A stretch of DNA of 33,331 bases from Chara braunii (lineage: Eukaryota > Streptophyta > Charophyceae > Charales > Characeae). Position numbers and translations under genes: made by a program. Positions 1 through 10,964 of the stretch are shown here, one piece after another; position 1 is the first letter of the stretch, and every line of letters begins with the position of its first letter. Under the pieces are notes generated by a model, which did not search any database, had not been told where the DNA came from, and saw only the letters and a program-made list of their open reading frames with translations. The stretch lies in the NCBI GenBank assembly GCA_003427395.1, contig BFEA01000615.1:488712-522042 (forward strand). Direction: 5' to 3'.

Positions 1-1230
1 AATTGTTTGATCGCATGAGGATTGCTTGAGCTATGAAGGGTGGTTGATTGCTTCCGTAGGAGCAATTCGACTACTCATTTGACTAACAGTTTGATTTGAA
101 ATTGATCAAGTAGTGGATGATTCCCGGGTGAGTCTACCAACGACTTGTGTATGTCAGGACAAGAAGAGAAAAGGAAAAAGGGAGTGTTCCATCAGAGAGG
201 ACTCCAAAAGTCCGTAGGGAGGAGTAACATAGAAGGCAAAAACCGCAGGGACAAAAGGGGTAGGAAAAGAGAGGCTTTGTGTAGCCTCACTTTATTGAAT
301 AAGCTCCTAATGAGGAGTTGTCAACAGCATGAGTTAAACTCAGCTAGAATATCGCATAAAGCATCAGAGAGTGTGCTTATCCGCGAGAGAGAGAATGCAA
401 GGACTGAGAGAAAAGGGAATATGAGTTTCCCTAAGACGACCTAGGACATAGGAGGAAGAGTGACAGATGACTTAGGGTGGGTAGAAGTTAGGGATTAGAC
501 ACTGGGAATTGGTCCCAAAGATCACGAACCAGATCTAAGGGCTTGACCCTTAATATGTGGGAATCGAGTGGAGATGTTGAATCTTTGTTGACCTGTGTGT
601 GTGCAGGTCTCTGTTTTGGTCTACTGCAATCAAAGGAGAAGTCCTACATAAAGGACTCAACTTTCTGTTATCACTCGATAACAGGTCGGTCGTTGCCGAT
701 TCAACTTTTTCCGTTTTTTTGACTTGATACCCACACCTAAAGTCGAACCCTGTGATCAGTAAAATTGTCACCTGTGGTCATTTGCCTAAATGGTCCTAGT
801 CACTCTCAATGGTCCTTTGAAGAAATGTGAGGGGGCTGGGCTTACGTCTCAGGAAAAGATAGAGCTGCATTACATGGTTTGGAAAGTGAGGGACATAGTC
901 TGAGGTGTGGATTGATGGTTGACTCCGCTAGTGCATGGCATGTGGATTGTCTTTGCATTATCATGTGCAGGTCTGTTTTGTTCGTGGGTTTTGGATTGAA
1001 TTTGGGCTTGACATCGTGAAGAGTCATGGGCACACAACACTTGTGACAGTGAAAAAGGTTCCCGGCGGTAATACTCTCATACTCTTTATGGTCTTACATA
1101 AATCCTGTGTTATTTGTTAACAATTGTGACATAATCTGTTCAGTAGGATAGAGAGTCTTAGCAGCTAGGAAAGTCGGACTGTTTCGATCATCAGAAAATT
1201 AAAGCAAAAAGCGGAAATAGACTACCATTA
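1..1230 (+). repeat. Non-coding region related to the 3' flank of the 24.6-kb LTR copy
   Basis: No ORF here resembles a protein I know. The stretch around 668-700 (TTATCACTCGATAACAGG, then TCGG and TTGCCGATTC) is matched at about 23,638-23,670 in the same order, and both loci then carry an ACCC/CCTGTG-type segment and an AATGGTC block. Both regions lie just upstream of an LTR-like repeat (1,262 and 24,585). The simplest reading is that this is the 3' untranslated part of a related LTR retroelement whose coding part lies off the left edge. The similarity is patchy, so this is inference. Confidence 0.4.
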
Positions 1231-1261
1231 AAAAGTTCGACCTGAAATACGTAGCGGGTCA

Positions 1262-1490
1262 GTTCTAGGTGTCTTACCACGCGTACCCCCATCATATGCT
1301 ACAGCGATCGAGAAAACACCCTCGGCCGACCTACCTCTACTAAGGCAAGTAAAAGCCTTCGCAGCAGGGATACGCCTACCTGAGGGTGGTGACAGCCCCT
1401 CGGGTAGAGGTAAGTTGTACCTCACGACGTCCCGACCTGTCGCAGGGCGTCGTGAGAGGTATAGCACGCGCGCACGGTTGGAGTGGTGAC
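1262..1490 (+). repeat. LTR-like repeat, copy 0 (partial)
   Basis: This is a diverged partial copy of the repeat at 1,565-2,040. Shared blocks in order are a TACCACGCGTACCCCC-type segment, ATGCTACAGC, CGAGAAA(A)C, CCTCGGCYGR, ACCTCT, a GGGATACGCC-type block, GGTGACA, a purine-rich GTAGAGGTAAGT block, then a TGTCGNAGGG block and GTGAGAGGTAT. It has neither the 5' GTCCTAGTCGACC segment nor the 3' CTCCTGCGTGAC segment seen in other copies. Confidence 0.6.
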
Positions 1491-1564
1491 AAGTTGATTC
1501 TTCAAAAATAAATTCTGCTTGACACGACCGTGAGGTTCAGCGCTCCCAGCAGGGTGCGGGACCT

Positions 1565-2040
1565 CCGCGCGCGATAGTGTGGTGTGTGGGATGCGTCCTA
1601 GTCGACCGACGACGGGTCGCGCTTGGGACTTCAGCCCCCCAAAATGTCGATCAAAATGCGGGTTCGATAGAGGCGTAATACCGCGCGTATCCTCTATGCT
1701 ACAGCAAACGAGAAACGTCCTCGGCTGGTCCACCTCTGCGATTGCAACTGAGCACCCTTCGTACTGTGGACTGGTAGCTCGGCGGGTATACGCCCACCGA
1801 AAGGAGGTGACAACTCCCGTAAGGTGGAGGTAAGTCGTGCCTCGCGTAGGCCCTGTCCTGTCGTAGGGGCTCGCGAGAGGTATGGCTGACGCACTCGGCC
1901 GGAGCGGCTTGCGGAAGCTCCATGTATATTCACGATGAGGATTTAGACCAACTCCTGCGTGACGTGGCCGGGAGGGTCCTGCGCTGCCCAGTGCGGTGCC
2001 GGACCGATGCGCTCGACAACGTACCGTTACCGAGTTGAGC
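1565..2040 (+). repeat. LTR-like repeat, copy 1
   Basis: This copy is alignable nearly end to end with the copy at 24,661-25,108: GTCCTAGTCGACC at the left, ATGCTACAGC in the middle, CTGGTAGCTCGGCGGG, a GTAAGTCGTGCCTCGCGTAG block, CGGCCGGAGCGGCTTGCGG, ACTCCTGCGTGACG and GCTCGACAAC at the right. After GCTCGACAAC comes GTACCGTTACCGAG, which resembles a decayed form of the primer-binding site that follows the 10.96-kb copy. It is therefore probably an LTR, or the R-U5 part of one. It contains only short ORFs on both strands, which I do not believe are coding. Confidence 0.6.
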
Positions 2041-2051
2041 TTTTAAAGATT

Positions 2052-3480
2052 TTATGTCCACCTTAGTCCAACCCCTAGTTTCCAGAAACAAAAGTATATG
2101 TACATCAGCAAGTTAAGCAACATTAAGACAATCATCTTATCAAGATACTTTACTACCTCTGCTTCGTCTTTTAGGGCATACTTGGTTGATCTATCATTCC
2201 ACGGGATATGATCAATTGTCCAGATTTTTTCCATCTTAATCATATCTACATCCAACCGCCTTCTTTCTTCATCATTAAAAAAAAAGCTCCAGAAAACCCT
2301 TAACACATCTCAAAGATATATTCTTTCTCTTTTGGCAAGATGAAGTGATCTAAACCTATCTCCATCGTGTCAAACCTTTCCCTAACGACTCTATTTTCAA
2401 TTTTGCAGATTCTCTTAATGCTTTAATAATTATTATTTCTTTCTCCAGTGCTTCATCATAATCCTTTTCAATTATGACTGCCACCGGGTTCTTTTTCACC
2501 TCCTTGGGTTTGTATTTTCTTTTTGACCCGGTGACTATTTTTCTAAAAAATGATGAGTTGATGCAAATTTCAATTCAATTTTTCCACCCTTGGCAGTTTC
2601 AACGACTTTCTTAAATGCTTCAATCTACCCATCTTTATCTTTGAGTTTGCCTAGAGTTTTTATCATCTTTGAAATCTTATTAATAATTGAGACTTCCTCC
2701 TTAACCTCTTGCTTGTCTGTTCCTTTTATCTTCCTTATCTTCTCAACGGATTCTTCCCTTTTGATTGAGTTAGCTGATATCTTATGCTTATGATGATGAG
2801 AAGTGCAAACCATAAAGGTTTATTCCTAAGCAGTCTCTGGATCTTACAAGTCAATCCAGGATGACCCTTCATGATTGAAAAACTGGACAACTTCCATCAT
2901 GTGCACGAACAGAGTGCCCAAAATACAATCATGGTCTAGATCTGATACCAGAAATCCCAATAGTTAGACTGACATCATCCCAACCTTGATGGGCAAGTTG
3001 TCAATGAACCCTGTCACAAAGAGTTCTCGAGCAATATTACTTAGTATTTGCCTCGTGGGCCTATCAATGGTCAGGTCGTAGACTTCCATTGTCTTTTTAG
3101 AGATAAGTTTCATTTTTGCCTCAGAGTCTACTAAGACTCGAATTTTCATCTGATTAATGTAGATAGTTAAATACCCACAACCCATGGTTGCGAATCTCAT
3201 CTTACATCCATGTAAGCTCCTGTTGACTTGGCTGGGGAAGATTGATCCCAGGTAATTAACTTTCATCCTTTTCTTTTCAATCAACTTTTTGAGATCCTTT
3301 CTCAACTTTGGTGCCAACGTCATTGCCTTTATAAAAAACAAAGTCACTTTTGTTACTTCTAACATTTTTGTAATTACATCCGTAATTACAGTTCCATCTT
3401 CCAACTCACTCTTGAGGATAAATTTTATCTTCTTCCCTTGCTCACTCTTTTTAAATTGAGGGTATGATTCTTGGTCATAA
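2052..3480 (-). pseudogene. pol: Antisense fragment of a second Ty3/gypsy pol (protease to pre-RT)
   Basis: Read on the minus strand this follows the same domain order as the gypsy element at 13.5-15.0 kb. About 3,404-2,964 matches the protease region: LAPKLRKDLKK against VSPKLREEFKQ, LGSIFPSQVN against LSEIIPPEAN, and the aspartic protease signature RVLVDSEAKMKLIS against SVLVDDGAEMNIM. About 2,500-2,380 gives KNPVAVIIEKDYDEALEKE-like residues, matching the linker before RT. 2,306-2,052 gives NDEERRRLDVDMIKM against DDDERGRLDVDMIPM, then a WKLGVGLRW-like RT box. It has several stops and shifts and ends just before the terminus-like motif at 3,498. It is strongly diverged from the 11.5-kb element, so it is a different subfamily, and it is AT-richer than its flanks. 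It is not functional. Confidence 0.75.
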
Positions 3481-4256
3481 AAAAGATCAATTAGGGTTGT
3501 CGGACCAAATACCCTTACAATGATATTTTACCATGCTTTTGTCGACATAGCGACGGGGCCGGTCTAGAATGAAAAGGGTGTGTGCGCCTTAATATGACAC
3601 TTGAAATAATGTCCTCGGCCATTGAGGTCGGGGCAAACCGGTGAGAAAATTTTGAACGTATGCCCGATCGTTGTTATGACGCGCGCTGTGATGGTTATGA
3701 TCAATAGTAATATCCTCCGACTGAAAAACTCGGGGGGTTGATTAGATTAGTGTTGTCTTGGGTACATCCACGACACACATTGAGACTTGAGCTGATATTT
3801 ATCTACCTACCGGTACTAGGCCTCTAAAAATGTCAATTTTTGTCTTCTTTTGCTTGGCCTCTCGAGTACTCGGCATATCTACCTTTGCTTGGTGTGGTAC
3901 AGGTCTGCCTTCTACTTGAATGCTTCCGTAGTCCTAAGTGTTGCGGGTTTTTCCCCCGCCACTTGCGTATTTTTCCCCGCCGCGACCCTCAGTGTCACGG
4001 CCACTGATAAGTACAGGCCCTTCGGGCCTTCTAAGCAACCAAGTGTTATTGAGGGTCACACACACACTCAAACCGACAAACACTTAGACAAGAATGCATA
4101 CCAGCAAGCACGCGCACGCACGGGCTTAGAATTGGGCTCGGCGTACTAGGCGAACCGAACCCCCACTACCCTATATGTACCAAAGCAGCCCCTCTTCTAA
4201 CTGAAGTAGGAGTAAGCTCAGCAGGATTGGGTGCAGACTGTTAGGCAATGGACCTA

Positions 4257-4278
4257 GGGATCGAATCTGCTCGATCCC
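4257..4278. repeat. Perfect 8-bp hairpin
   Basis: GGGATCGA at 4,257-4,264 and TCGATCCC at 4,271-4,278 are perfect reverse complements around the loop ATCTGC. No function can be assigned. Confidence 0.6.
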
Positions 4279-4336
4279 GAGCTAGCTCCTTTTTGGCAAG
4301 GAACTCAATTACAGTTGCCTCGGTTTCGGTCGGTCA

Positions 4337-4348
4337 GGGCTTGAACCC
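4337..4348 (-). repeat. tRNA B-box-like motif, possible SINE relic
   Basis: On the minus strand GGGTTCAAGCCC matches the Pol III B-box consensus GGTTCRANNCC and is preceded by CTCAGATAGCGAGGTTGC, which looks like the D-arm to T-arm part of a tRNA-derived sequence. No good A box or 3' tail is visible, so a SINE is only a suggestion. Confidence 0.25.
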
Positions 4349-4431
4349 GCAACCTCGCTATCTGAGTTAGTTATAGTTGCCCCATTGAAACAGGGCTCGA
4401 CACTTGGCAGGTCAGGGTGATTAACCGTTAA

Positions 4432-4495
4432 TTTTTTTTTTTATTATTATTATTTTTTTTTTTCTATTTTTATTTTATCTTTTTTTTTTTTTTCG
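4432..4495. repeat. T-rich low-complexity tract
   Basis: This is a run of T with a few A and C, including a short ATT repeat. On the minus strand it would read as a poly(A)-like tract. Confidence 0.9.
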
Positions 4496-4499
4496 TACC

Positions 4500-5260
4500 T
4501 CCTCATCAGCCCCGTAACAATGGCCGGCAGTTTACTTCGATGAATCTGCCGCAACATTCGGGGCAGATTCATTCCAACGGAATTTCGGTCCACTTCGAAT
4601 GCGGCACGAGGGATTTGGCCTAGCGTACTCAGGCATGTAAAGTGAAGGAGAAAACACCCATGGTAGGGACATGAATACGTGAGAGGAGGAAGAAGTGGCG
4701 TGGTAGAAGAGGGGGAAGAGCGAGAGTTAACAACTAGCTCACAAAGCATGGAGGTAGCGTGCACGAGCGTGAAGTAGGAGGAGATGAACTACTTCGACGA
4801 CGAGCTACGACAATGACGATGACTACTATGGCTACGAGAACGACGATGACGGCGAAGTGGGTGGAGAAGGAAAAGGAAGCAGGAGAGGAGAATAAGAGGT
4901 TGGGGAGGAAAGATGAGAAAACGTGACTAAGCTCACCTATTCCTAAGTTCTAACGTGTTTTACTGTGCGCTATATTTTTATTTTGAATTTTGAATTTGGT
5001 TGCTATTACTACCAGATTCATTTGAAGACAACAAAGATGAAGATGTGCGGGCAGTAAAGATAAGAACGGACGGGAGAAGGTGACGGACATGTGAGCGAAG
5101 TTTACTAGCAGATGCACTTGAAGACGTATGAGAGGATCTGCGGTAGAAAGAGACTTGAGAACGGCGGACGAATGCGAGAAAAACAAAAAGAAGAAGAAGA
5201 AGAAAAAGAGAGAGAGAGGGTGGAGGAGAAGTATCTGTCACATATATTCAGCTTCGGTCG
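4500..5260. other. No gene seen; purine-rich DNA
   Basis: The + strand is rich in GA and GACGA triplets (4,780-4,900) and has a GAAGAA run at about 5,186-5,220. ORFs here come from this low complexity and have no recognisable domain. Confidence 0.6.
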
Positions 5261-5442
5261 GTAAGAATCGGGGAGATCGATTGTGGGTTTGTTGTGGTAT
5301 TGTTTTCATGTTCGCACTGACAACATTGCGGATCCGCTAGTGAAGGCATCGTGGGTTGGTAACGAGGCTCTGCGCTCTCGGTTATCTGAAGGGGTGCCGG
5401 TGAGAAGTGTCGCTAGTAGCCATGGCCATGCATCCGCCAGTG

Positions 5443-5911
5443 GCATTGTGGGGCTGGGCCGAGATCCGCCCGACTTGTTAGAATGCGTGCTTGTGCCTGT
5501 CGACTCCCATGTGCAGCGATCACGTATGCTGCACAACGGGACGGGTCGCGTTGCACTGTGAGCAGGAGACGACGACGACGGTGACGATGACGACAAGGAG
5601 GACAAAGGGAGAACACAAAAGGTAAGTCCCCGATCCCGCGACTGACCTTGAGGTACTACCGCAGATAGGATGAGCAAAATCGAATGAATTTACGGCCAGA
5701 ACATGGACATACACGGTCCTACATGTGTGTGGGTGTGTGTGGGTGTGCGAGCGTGTTGCACAGAGAGAGAGAGAGTGAGTGAGAGAGAGAAAGAACGAGA
5801 AACTTACTCGATAGTTATTGATCATCGTCGCTGCAAGCAGGCGATATCCCCGATGCACGATGCACCCTTGAAACGAATGTACTCGACCTCAAAGATAAGT
5901 TGTATACATTC

Positions 5912-5975
<64 letters not shown>
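5443..5975 (+). repeat. Unnamed repeat family, unit a, with (TTA)n tract
   Basis: It shares with 6,484-6,690 and 7,252-7,371 a block running GGG..GG..CCGCCCGACTTGTTRGRATGCG, TGTCGWSTCCC, then a GGGTCGCGTTGC-like end. A second block (CAGAACATGGACATACACGG, then a TG-rich run) at about 5,697-5,745 matches 6,641-6,690. The unit ends in a pure TTA microsatellite at about 5,912-5,972. It contains no coding signal. Confidence 0.6.
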
Positions 5976-5976
<1 letters not shown>

Positions 5977-6355
5977 AATTAATACTATTAGTATTTGTTT
6001 ATTACTATTATTGTGTTGAATCAAGCCATGACTACAATGATGTAAGTTGCAGAAACGAAGAGGAAAGAACGGGTGCAGGGTGCGTGAAGGTAATAGCCGT
6101 CGGGCAAGGAGCCTACCACAAGGAGGAAAACGACCACGAAAGATTGAATGGGCACACTACTATCTCGCACGACACAGGCAGGGCGGTGTGACCGAGGGGT
6201 GCGGCATACTTGGTATCGTGAGGAGGAAGATAGGAGGGAGAGAAGCGCGTAACAATAGGGAAAGCAAGCGCTGTGAGAGAGAAATAAGGAGCGCAGAAGG
6301 AACGCGAGAATGAGGGGAAGGAGGAGGTGACAGCGAGAAGGGGAGTAGCAATGTG

Positions 6356-6430
6356 CAGGAGAAAGAAGAAGAAAAGAGAAGAAGAAGAAGAAGAAGAAGA
6401 GGGAAAGGAGGAAGAAGAGAGGAGGAGAGA
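6356..6430 (+). repeat. GAA/GGA-rich low-complexity tract
   Basis: This is a run of GAAGAA and GGAGGA triplets. The long minus-strand ORF across it (6,619-6,113) is poly-Ser/Leu made by this run. Confidence 0.85.
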
Positions 6431-6483
6431 TACATACTTACCCGGCCCTGCATGAGATGTGAAGGTGGAGACTTGCAGAAAGT

Positions 6484-7083
6484 TGTGATGTGGGTCTGTC
6501 ATCCGCCCGACTTGTTGGGATGCACGTTTGTACCTGTCATGTCCCATGTTGTGATCTCGGAATGTTGTGCGTTGCGACGAATCGTGTTGCCAGCAGGTAA
6601 GTCTCCAAACGCACAGCAAACCTTCCCGAATGAATCTACTGCTAGAACATAGACATATACAGTTTTATATGTATGTGTGTGTGTGAGTGCGGGTAAGAGG
6701 GTGATCTGATGGTCTTCAGGGAAGGGAGGCGAGTGCGTGGGTTCTCAAGGTCTGATGAGGGTGATGAGATACTCACCTGATGTATGAGGGGAGGTCGGCT
6801 AAGGTATTGACATCATGTACATTGATCTTCGAGAATCTATTCGGTGAACACAACTGTAGGTAGGATAGTCGGGTAGAGTAGGCTGGGCGCTGGGTGCCAA
6901 ACAAAGAGGAGCGACTTTGGATATTGTGTTGGTGTGGCCTACGGGCTTGAAGGCTCATTACTTTATTGTGATGATCTATTTGGATGGATTCTCGGTGCTA
7001 TTGTGCCCTCGGCTTGAACACGATTACTGTGTGATTTCGCAACTTGGTTTTCCGTATATCATTGACACTCATATTCCTTGTAA

Positions 7084-7144
<61 letters not shown>

Positions 7145-7145
7145 T
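6484..7145 (+). repeat. Unnamed repeat family, unit b, with (ATT)n tract
   Basis: 6,484-6,690 aligns with unit a. 6,792-7,080 aligns with 8,027-8,345 over about 300 bases: CATCATGTACATTG, CTGTAGGTAGGATAG, GGTGTGGCC, ATTTGGATGGA, GATTTCGCAACTTGGTTTTC and CTCATATTCCTTG are shared in the same order. It ends in a pure ATT microsatellite (about 7,084-7,143), the same kind of tail as unit a. A mobile non-autonomous element is possible, but no terminal repeats or target-site duplication could be found by eye. Confidence 0.6.
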
Positions 7146-7251
7146 GTTGTTGATATTATTATTATTTGTTAGTCTATTTAGTCCTACCTGCATCTGTTGC
7201 TTACTGTATGCGAGGGTGGAGACTTGTCGGATGCCTGATGGATTCGCTGAC

Positions 7252-8400
7252 AGCGTCGTGGGGATGGCCCGTCGTCTGCCCGACTTGTTGGAATGCGAGC
7301 TTCTGTCTGTCGTGTCCCTTTTGCTATGGTCTCAACCTGCTACACATAAAGGGATCGTGTTGCGTTACTGCTCTGTTGCATTTCGATAGAGGGTCAGACA
7401 GACAGACAGACAAACAGAAAGACAAACCGATAGACATAAAGACAGACACACAGACAGACAAAAAGAGAAAGACAAACAAACAAACATAAAGGGCAGACAA
7501 ACGGAAAATACACATACATAAGGACATTACAAATACATAGACACAGAGTGACACAGTCACGATGACACACACACAGTCACAGTGATCCACACACAGATAC
7601 ACAGTCACACAGATGTATGGTGACATAGTCACTGTGCACAATGACACGCATACACACATACATAGTAAAAACACAGTCAAAGTGACACAGACACTGTGAC
7701 ACACGCGCACACACAGTGAAAACACACAGTGACACATACTTAGACGCCGCAACGCACATTCACAGTAACACGTATACAGTGAAACAGACACAGACACAGT
7801 CACGCAGTGCACGATGACACAGATACACAGTACACCGTGATACAGATACACGGTGCAAAGTGACACACAAGGGGACACAGTGAAAGTAGGCACACAACCA
7901 ATGTGACATACACAGAAACACACAGTGCACTGTGACACACACGGAGAAAGACACATACACAAGAGAGTGAGACAGAGAGAGAGATAAAGAGAAAGAAGGA
8001 GAGGGATGTGTACCTGTGTATGTGAATGGTCGACTATGGTGTTGACGTCATGTACATTGGTCTTCAAAGTCGAAGTGAGTCCGTTGCGTGAATGCGGCTG
8101 TAGAAGGATAGGCAAGTAGTGTAAGTTGGGTGCGGGGCGCCAGATAGAGAGGGGCTACGCTAGATACTGCGTCGGTGTGGCCTGAGGACTTGAACATTGG
8201 CTCAAGAGTTTATTGTATTGCTCTTATTTGGATGGAGTCCCGGTACATTTGTGCTCTCTGCTTGTACATGACTACCTTGACATCTGTGTGACTTCGCAAT
8301 TTGGTTTTCAATATATCGTTCCCGCTCATATTCCTTGCATATCTGTCTTCCAGATTTTATTTATTTATTTTATTTTTATTTTCTTTATCACTGATTATAG
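7252..8400 (+). repeat. Unnamed repeat family, unit c, expanded by a CACAGT-type array
   Basis: 7,252-7,371 is the third copy of the CCCGACTTGTTGGAATGCG block and 8,027-8,345 is the second copy of the 300-bp block of unit b. Between them lies about 600 bases of degenerate simple repeat. The tail is a TTTATTTA-rich stretch in place of the ATT tract. Confidence 0.6.
7390..7985 (+). repeat. Degenerate ACAGACA / CACAGTGACA simple-repeat array
   Basis: It begins as GACAGACAGACA and drifts to CACAGTCACAGTGACACACA. The lack of stops on the minus strand gives a 263-codon Cys/Val/Ser-rich ORF (8,115-7,324), which is a by-product of the repeat and not a gene. Confidence 0.9.
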
Positions 8401-8504
8401 CGGTGAGTTGGCTGAAATCTGATGTGTCATGGATAAGCGGTGCTGTCCGCAGTCAACTGGGGTGAGCGGGGTGCAGTGCACAGCCAATCAAGTGAACGGA
8501 CACC

Positions 8505-9400
8505 GTTGTCGGACCGAATACCTTTACAAGGGTATTTGGGCACAATTTTGCAGCTTACAGAAAGTACGTTCTTAGACGATATCTAGGAGAGAGTCCTATT
8601 TCTTTGAGACCACAACCAATTCTCAGGGGTTGGGAGTGACACACACCTTTGAGTTTGATTAGAGAGTGTGTGAGTGTGCACTTTGTGGGCACGCGTTAGC
8701 TTGGCTAAATAATTGATCAATGTGAACTTTGAAACGCCGGTAGAGCAAGTTGGTACTAGGTTAAAATCTTGGATAAAGTCGTGTAAGCCCCAACCTCGCA
8801 CGCATGGACAAAGTTACGGACAACACAGAATTGACCAGGTGAGACTGCGACTAGAGGAGGATTTTGTCTGACTTACTGGAGAACGACATTTTTTGGGGCC
8901 GCATAATATGGAGTTGGCGAGTACAAGGTTTGGCTGAGTGTTGTCGGCAGCAGAAGCCATGACAAACTTTAGTTAGGATGGCATGGACCGGGTACGGTGT
9001 GAGTAAAAGTCGGGGTCTTTCTGACCCAAAGGCGATAAACGCGGAACCCTTTGACGAGTACGGCAGGATAGGGGCATGGACGCAAATTGTAAGCCAAAAG
9101 ATGGCCTTGGTGCGCCGTCTGCAGGCCCGGGCTGGCTGCAGCTACCGTTCATATACAGGTCGGAGTACAACCAGTTCAGGCTTGGGATTAGCCCTATGGT
9201 TACAATACTGGACTTCCAGCCAACAGGTACCGGGATCGAGGCCAACAGTCAGCAGCAGAGGAGCAAAGGAGCGCGTTGCTGGAGAAAACTGAGGGGTCGA
9301 GGGTCCCGCGGGACTATCCCCATTAGTTTTGTTGGGGGATCCGACCGTGGGCCCGCGAGGTAGGACCGAGGACCAAGTACCAACAGTTCCCCTCCCCTAT
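8505..9400 (+). repeat. Possible LTR or TE terminus, second TGTCGGACC copy
   Basis: It starts TGTCGGACCGAATACC and then ACAAGGGTATTTGGGC, forming an imperfect inverted repeat. The first 25 bases match 3,498. The right end is undefined; a T-rich tract follows at about 9,400-9,470. Two overlapping + strand ORFs (8,978-9,363) have no recognisable domain. Confidence 0.3.
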
Positions 9401-10960
9401 CAATTTTTCTAATTTTTGTCTCTAAGTTTTTATTTATTTATATTTTTATTTTTCTTATTTCTTATTTTAGTCCCATTTGGGACGTGGCCCGGTGTCGGTA
9501 CCAGGACCGGCTGTGAAAACCCAATAGCCTAGTTCGGTGGGTACACCCATAAACTGTCGAAATACGGATCAAGTTCAAGACCCAGATGCCATCGCACAGA
9601 CTGTTTAAGCTAGAGTCAGGTTGCCTGGGTAGTCTCGGGTGAGCGTGCCCTCAACCATTGTGACCAGCCCCTAAAGCATGTAGGTAGGAGACATAGCCAG
9701 GTTCACGCACAGGAAAAGAAGTCTCGCTAATCCGAAGTGGTGAGGCTGAGAGCGCATGTTGGCAAGGCTCCGCTATAATAAGGCCTGACCCGACAGGCCA
9801 CGGGTGATTGGGACTTCTAGTCTGTGAGTCTGTCGGACCGGCTGGTAGGAGGGCACTTCAACCCGCAGGGTAAAGAGAGAGAAAGTGGGAAGGTGAAGAC
9901 GAAGGGGAACAGCGAGATATGGCGAAGCAGATAACTCATATCTCGCCCGTTCCTTGGCCGAATCGGGTGAACTAAGGCTCAATTTTGGGGTTTTGAGGCA
10001 AGGCGAGTGCAATGGCAATGCCAGTTTTTGCCATAAGGTAATGGGTTGCTCGACACGGATGTCAGAAGCTGCGCGCTGGTTTTGGGAAAGTCGGAGGTAG
10101 GAAAGTGTACCTCGTCGTTCCTCCATGGAATCAAACAAAGTAAGAGATGATTTGGAGGTTCTTGGCTACTGCAGAATTGATGGGAGCATCAGACTTGGTG
10201 TTGGGGTTGCGAGTTAGGTGATGTATGAGTTATAAACCACGCGAGGGAAGGAGGTGTTTGAAAGTATGGCACCGTATCTGTCCGTCTTTTTAACAGCAGG
10301 CATAGCAGCGCTCCCTCGTTCGTCGCCATAAGTTCCTTTCCACCCTCATTGTCATCGTTGCTATCTCCTTCAACATCCTGACCATGAGGCAGGTAGTGGT
10401 CGCTGTGTCTATCGTAAGCATCGTCGAGTTGCACTTCCTCGGGCTCTTCTTCGTAGTTTCGTATTTCGTCGTGTTCGCGATGTCATCCGCCCTCACGATT
10501 CGTGATTGTCAACTATAAGGCCCGACATTGCTCTTCCATAGCCAAAGCCATCAGGCTTCTTGCTGTGATTGATGTTATCATAGTTGGCAGAGACCTCCCA
10601 CCTCCATAATTAGACTGCTAATCGTGATCGTCATTTTCATCCGGGCTCGGCACCTTCGTGGCGATTCCCTCAGAGGATGTTATTGGGCACCGTGAGTAGT
10701 TTTCAACGTAGCTAGCTGGACCCAGCCGTACGGCTAAGTGCATGTTGCGAAAAATCGAAATCATCTGGGTTGTGTGCATGAGCCAGTTTTTTTTGAGAAT
10801 GAGGGCAATATGGCTGCCCGTAACGGCCTCTGTGTTTTGTCATCTTGATGATGAAAGGTCGTTTGCATGAATTTTTTCAGTCATACAGGTTGAAAAAAGA
10901 CACTTTGGCAGACCAACTCATCAAGTCAATGATTTGGATTGTGTGATTATATTTTAAGGT
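9401..10960. other. No gene seen
   Basis: A T-rich tract lies at 9,400-9,470. Minus-strand ORFs of 121 codons (10,138-9,773) and 81 codons (10,434-10,189) lack known motifs and are within the range expected by chance. I recognise nothing else here. Confidence 0.5.
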
Positions 10961-10964
10961 ATGA

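Larger units (their letters stand above)
3498..4432 (+). repeat. Possible LTR or TE terminus starting TGTCGGACC
   Basis: It begins TGTCGGACCAAATACCC, almost identical to the sequence at 8,505 and similar to 19,471. All three begin with TG, as LTRs do, and carry a short inverted repeat just inside. Beyond the first 35 bases the three loci do not align well by eye. The right limit is set only by the T-rich tract that follows and is a guess. There is no credible gene inside; the + strand ORF at 3,850-4,149 resembles nothing I know. Confidence 0.3.

Noticed and set aside
1422-1933. Several minus-strand ORFs over the LTR-like repeats, similar at 24,573-25,173
   Set aside because: They are repeated because the DNA is repeated; no known domain, and all three frames and both strands give similar short ORFs in this GC-rich repeat.
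6113-6619. 168-codon minus-strand ORF with long Ser/Leu/Phe runs
   Set aside because: Made by the GAA/GGA-rich tract; low complexity, no support.
6740-6790. CTGATGAGG as a second hammerhead core
   Set aside because: No GAAA box or stem II at a fitting distance.
5912-7143. ATT tracts as CRISPR or telomeric repeats
   Set aside because: Pure trinucleotide microsatellites without spacers or telomere units.
7324-8115. 263-codon minus-strand ORF rich in Cys, Val and Ser
   Set aside because: It lies on the CACAGT-type simple repeat; the residues simply translate the repeat and no domain is present.
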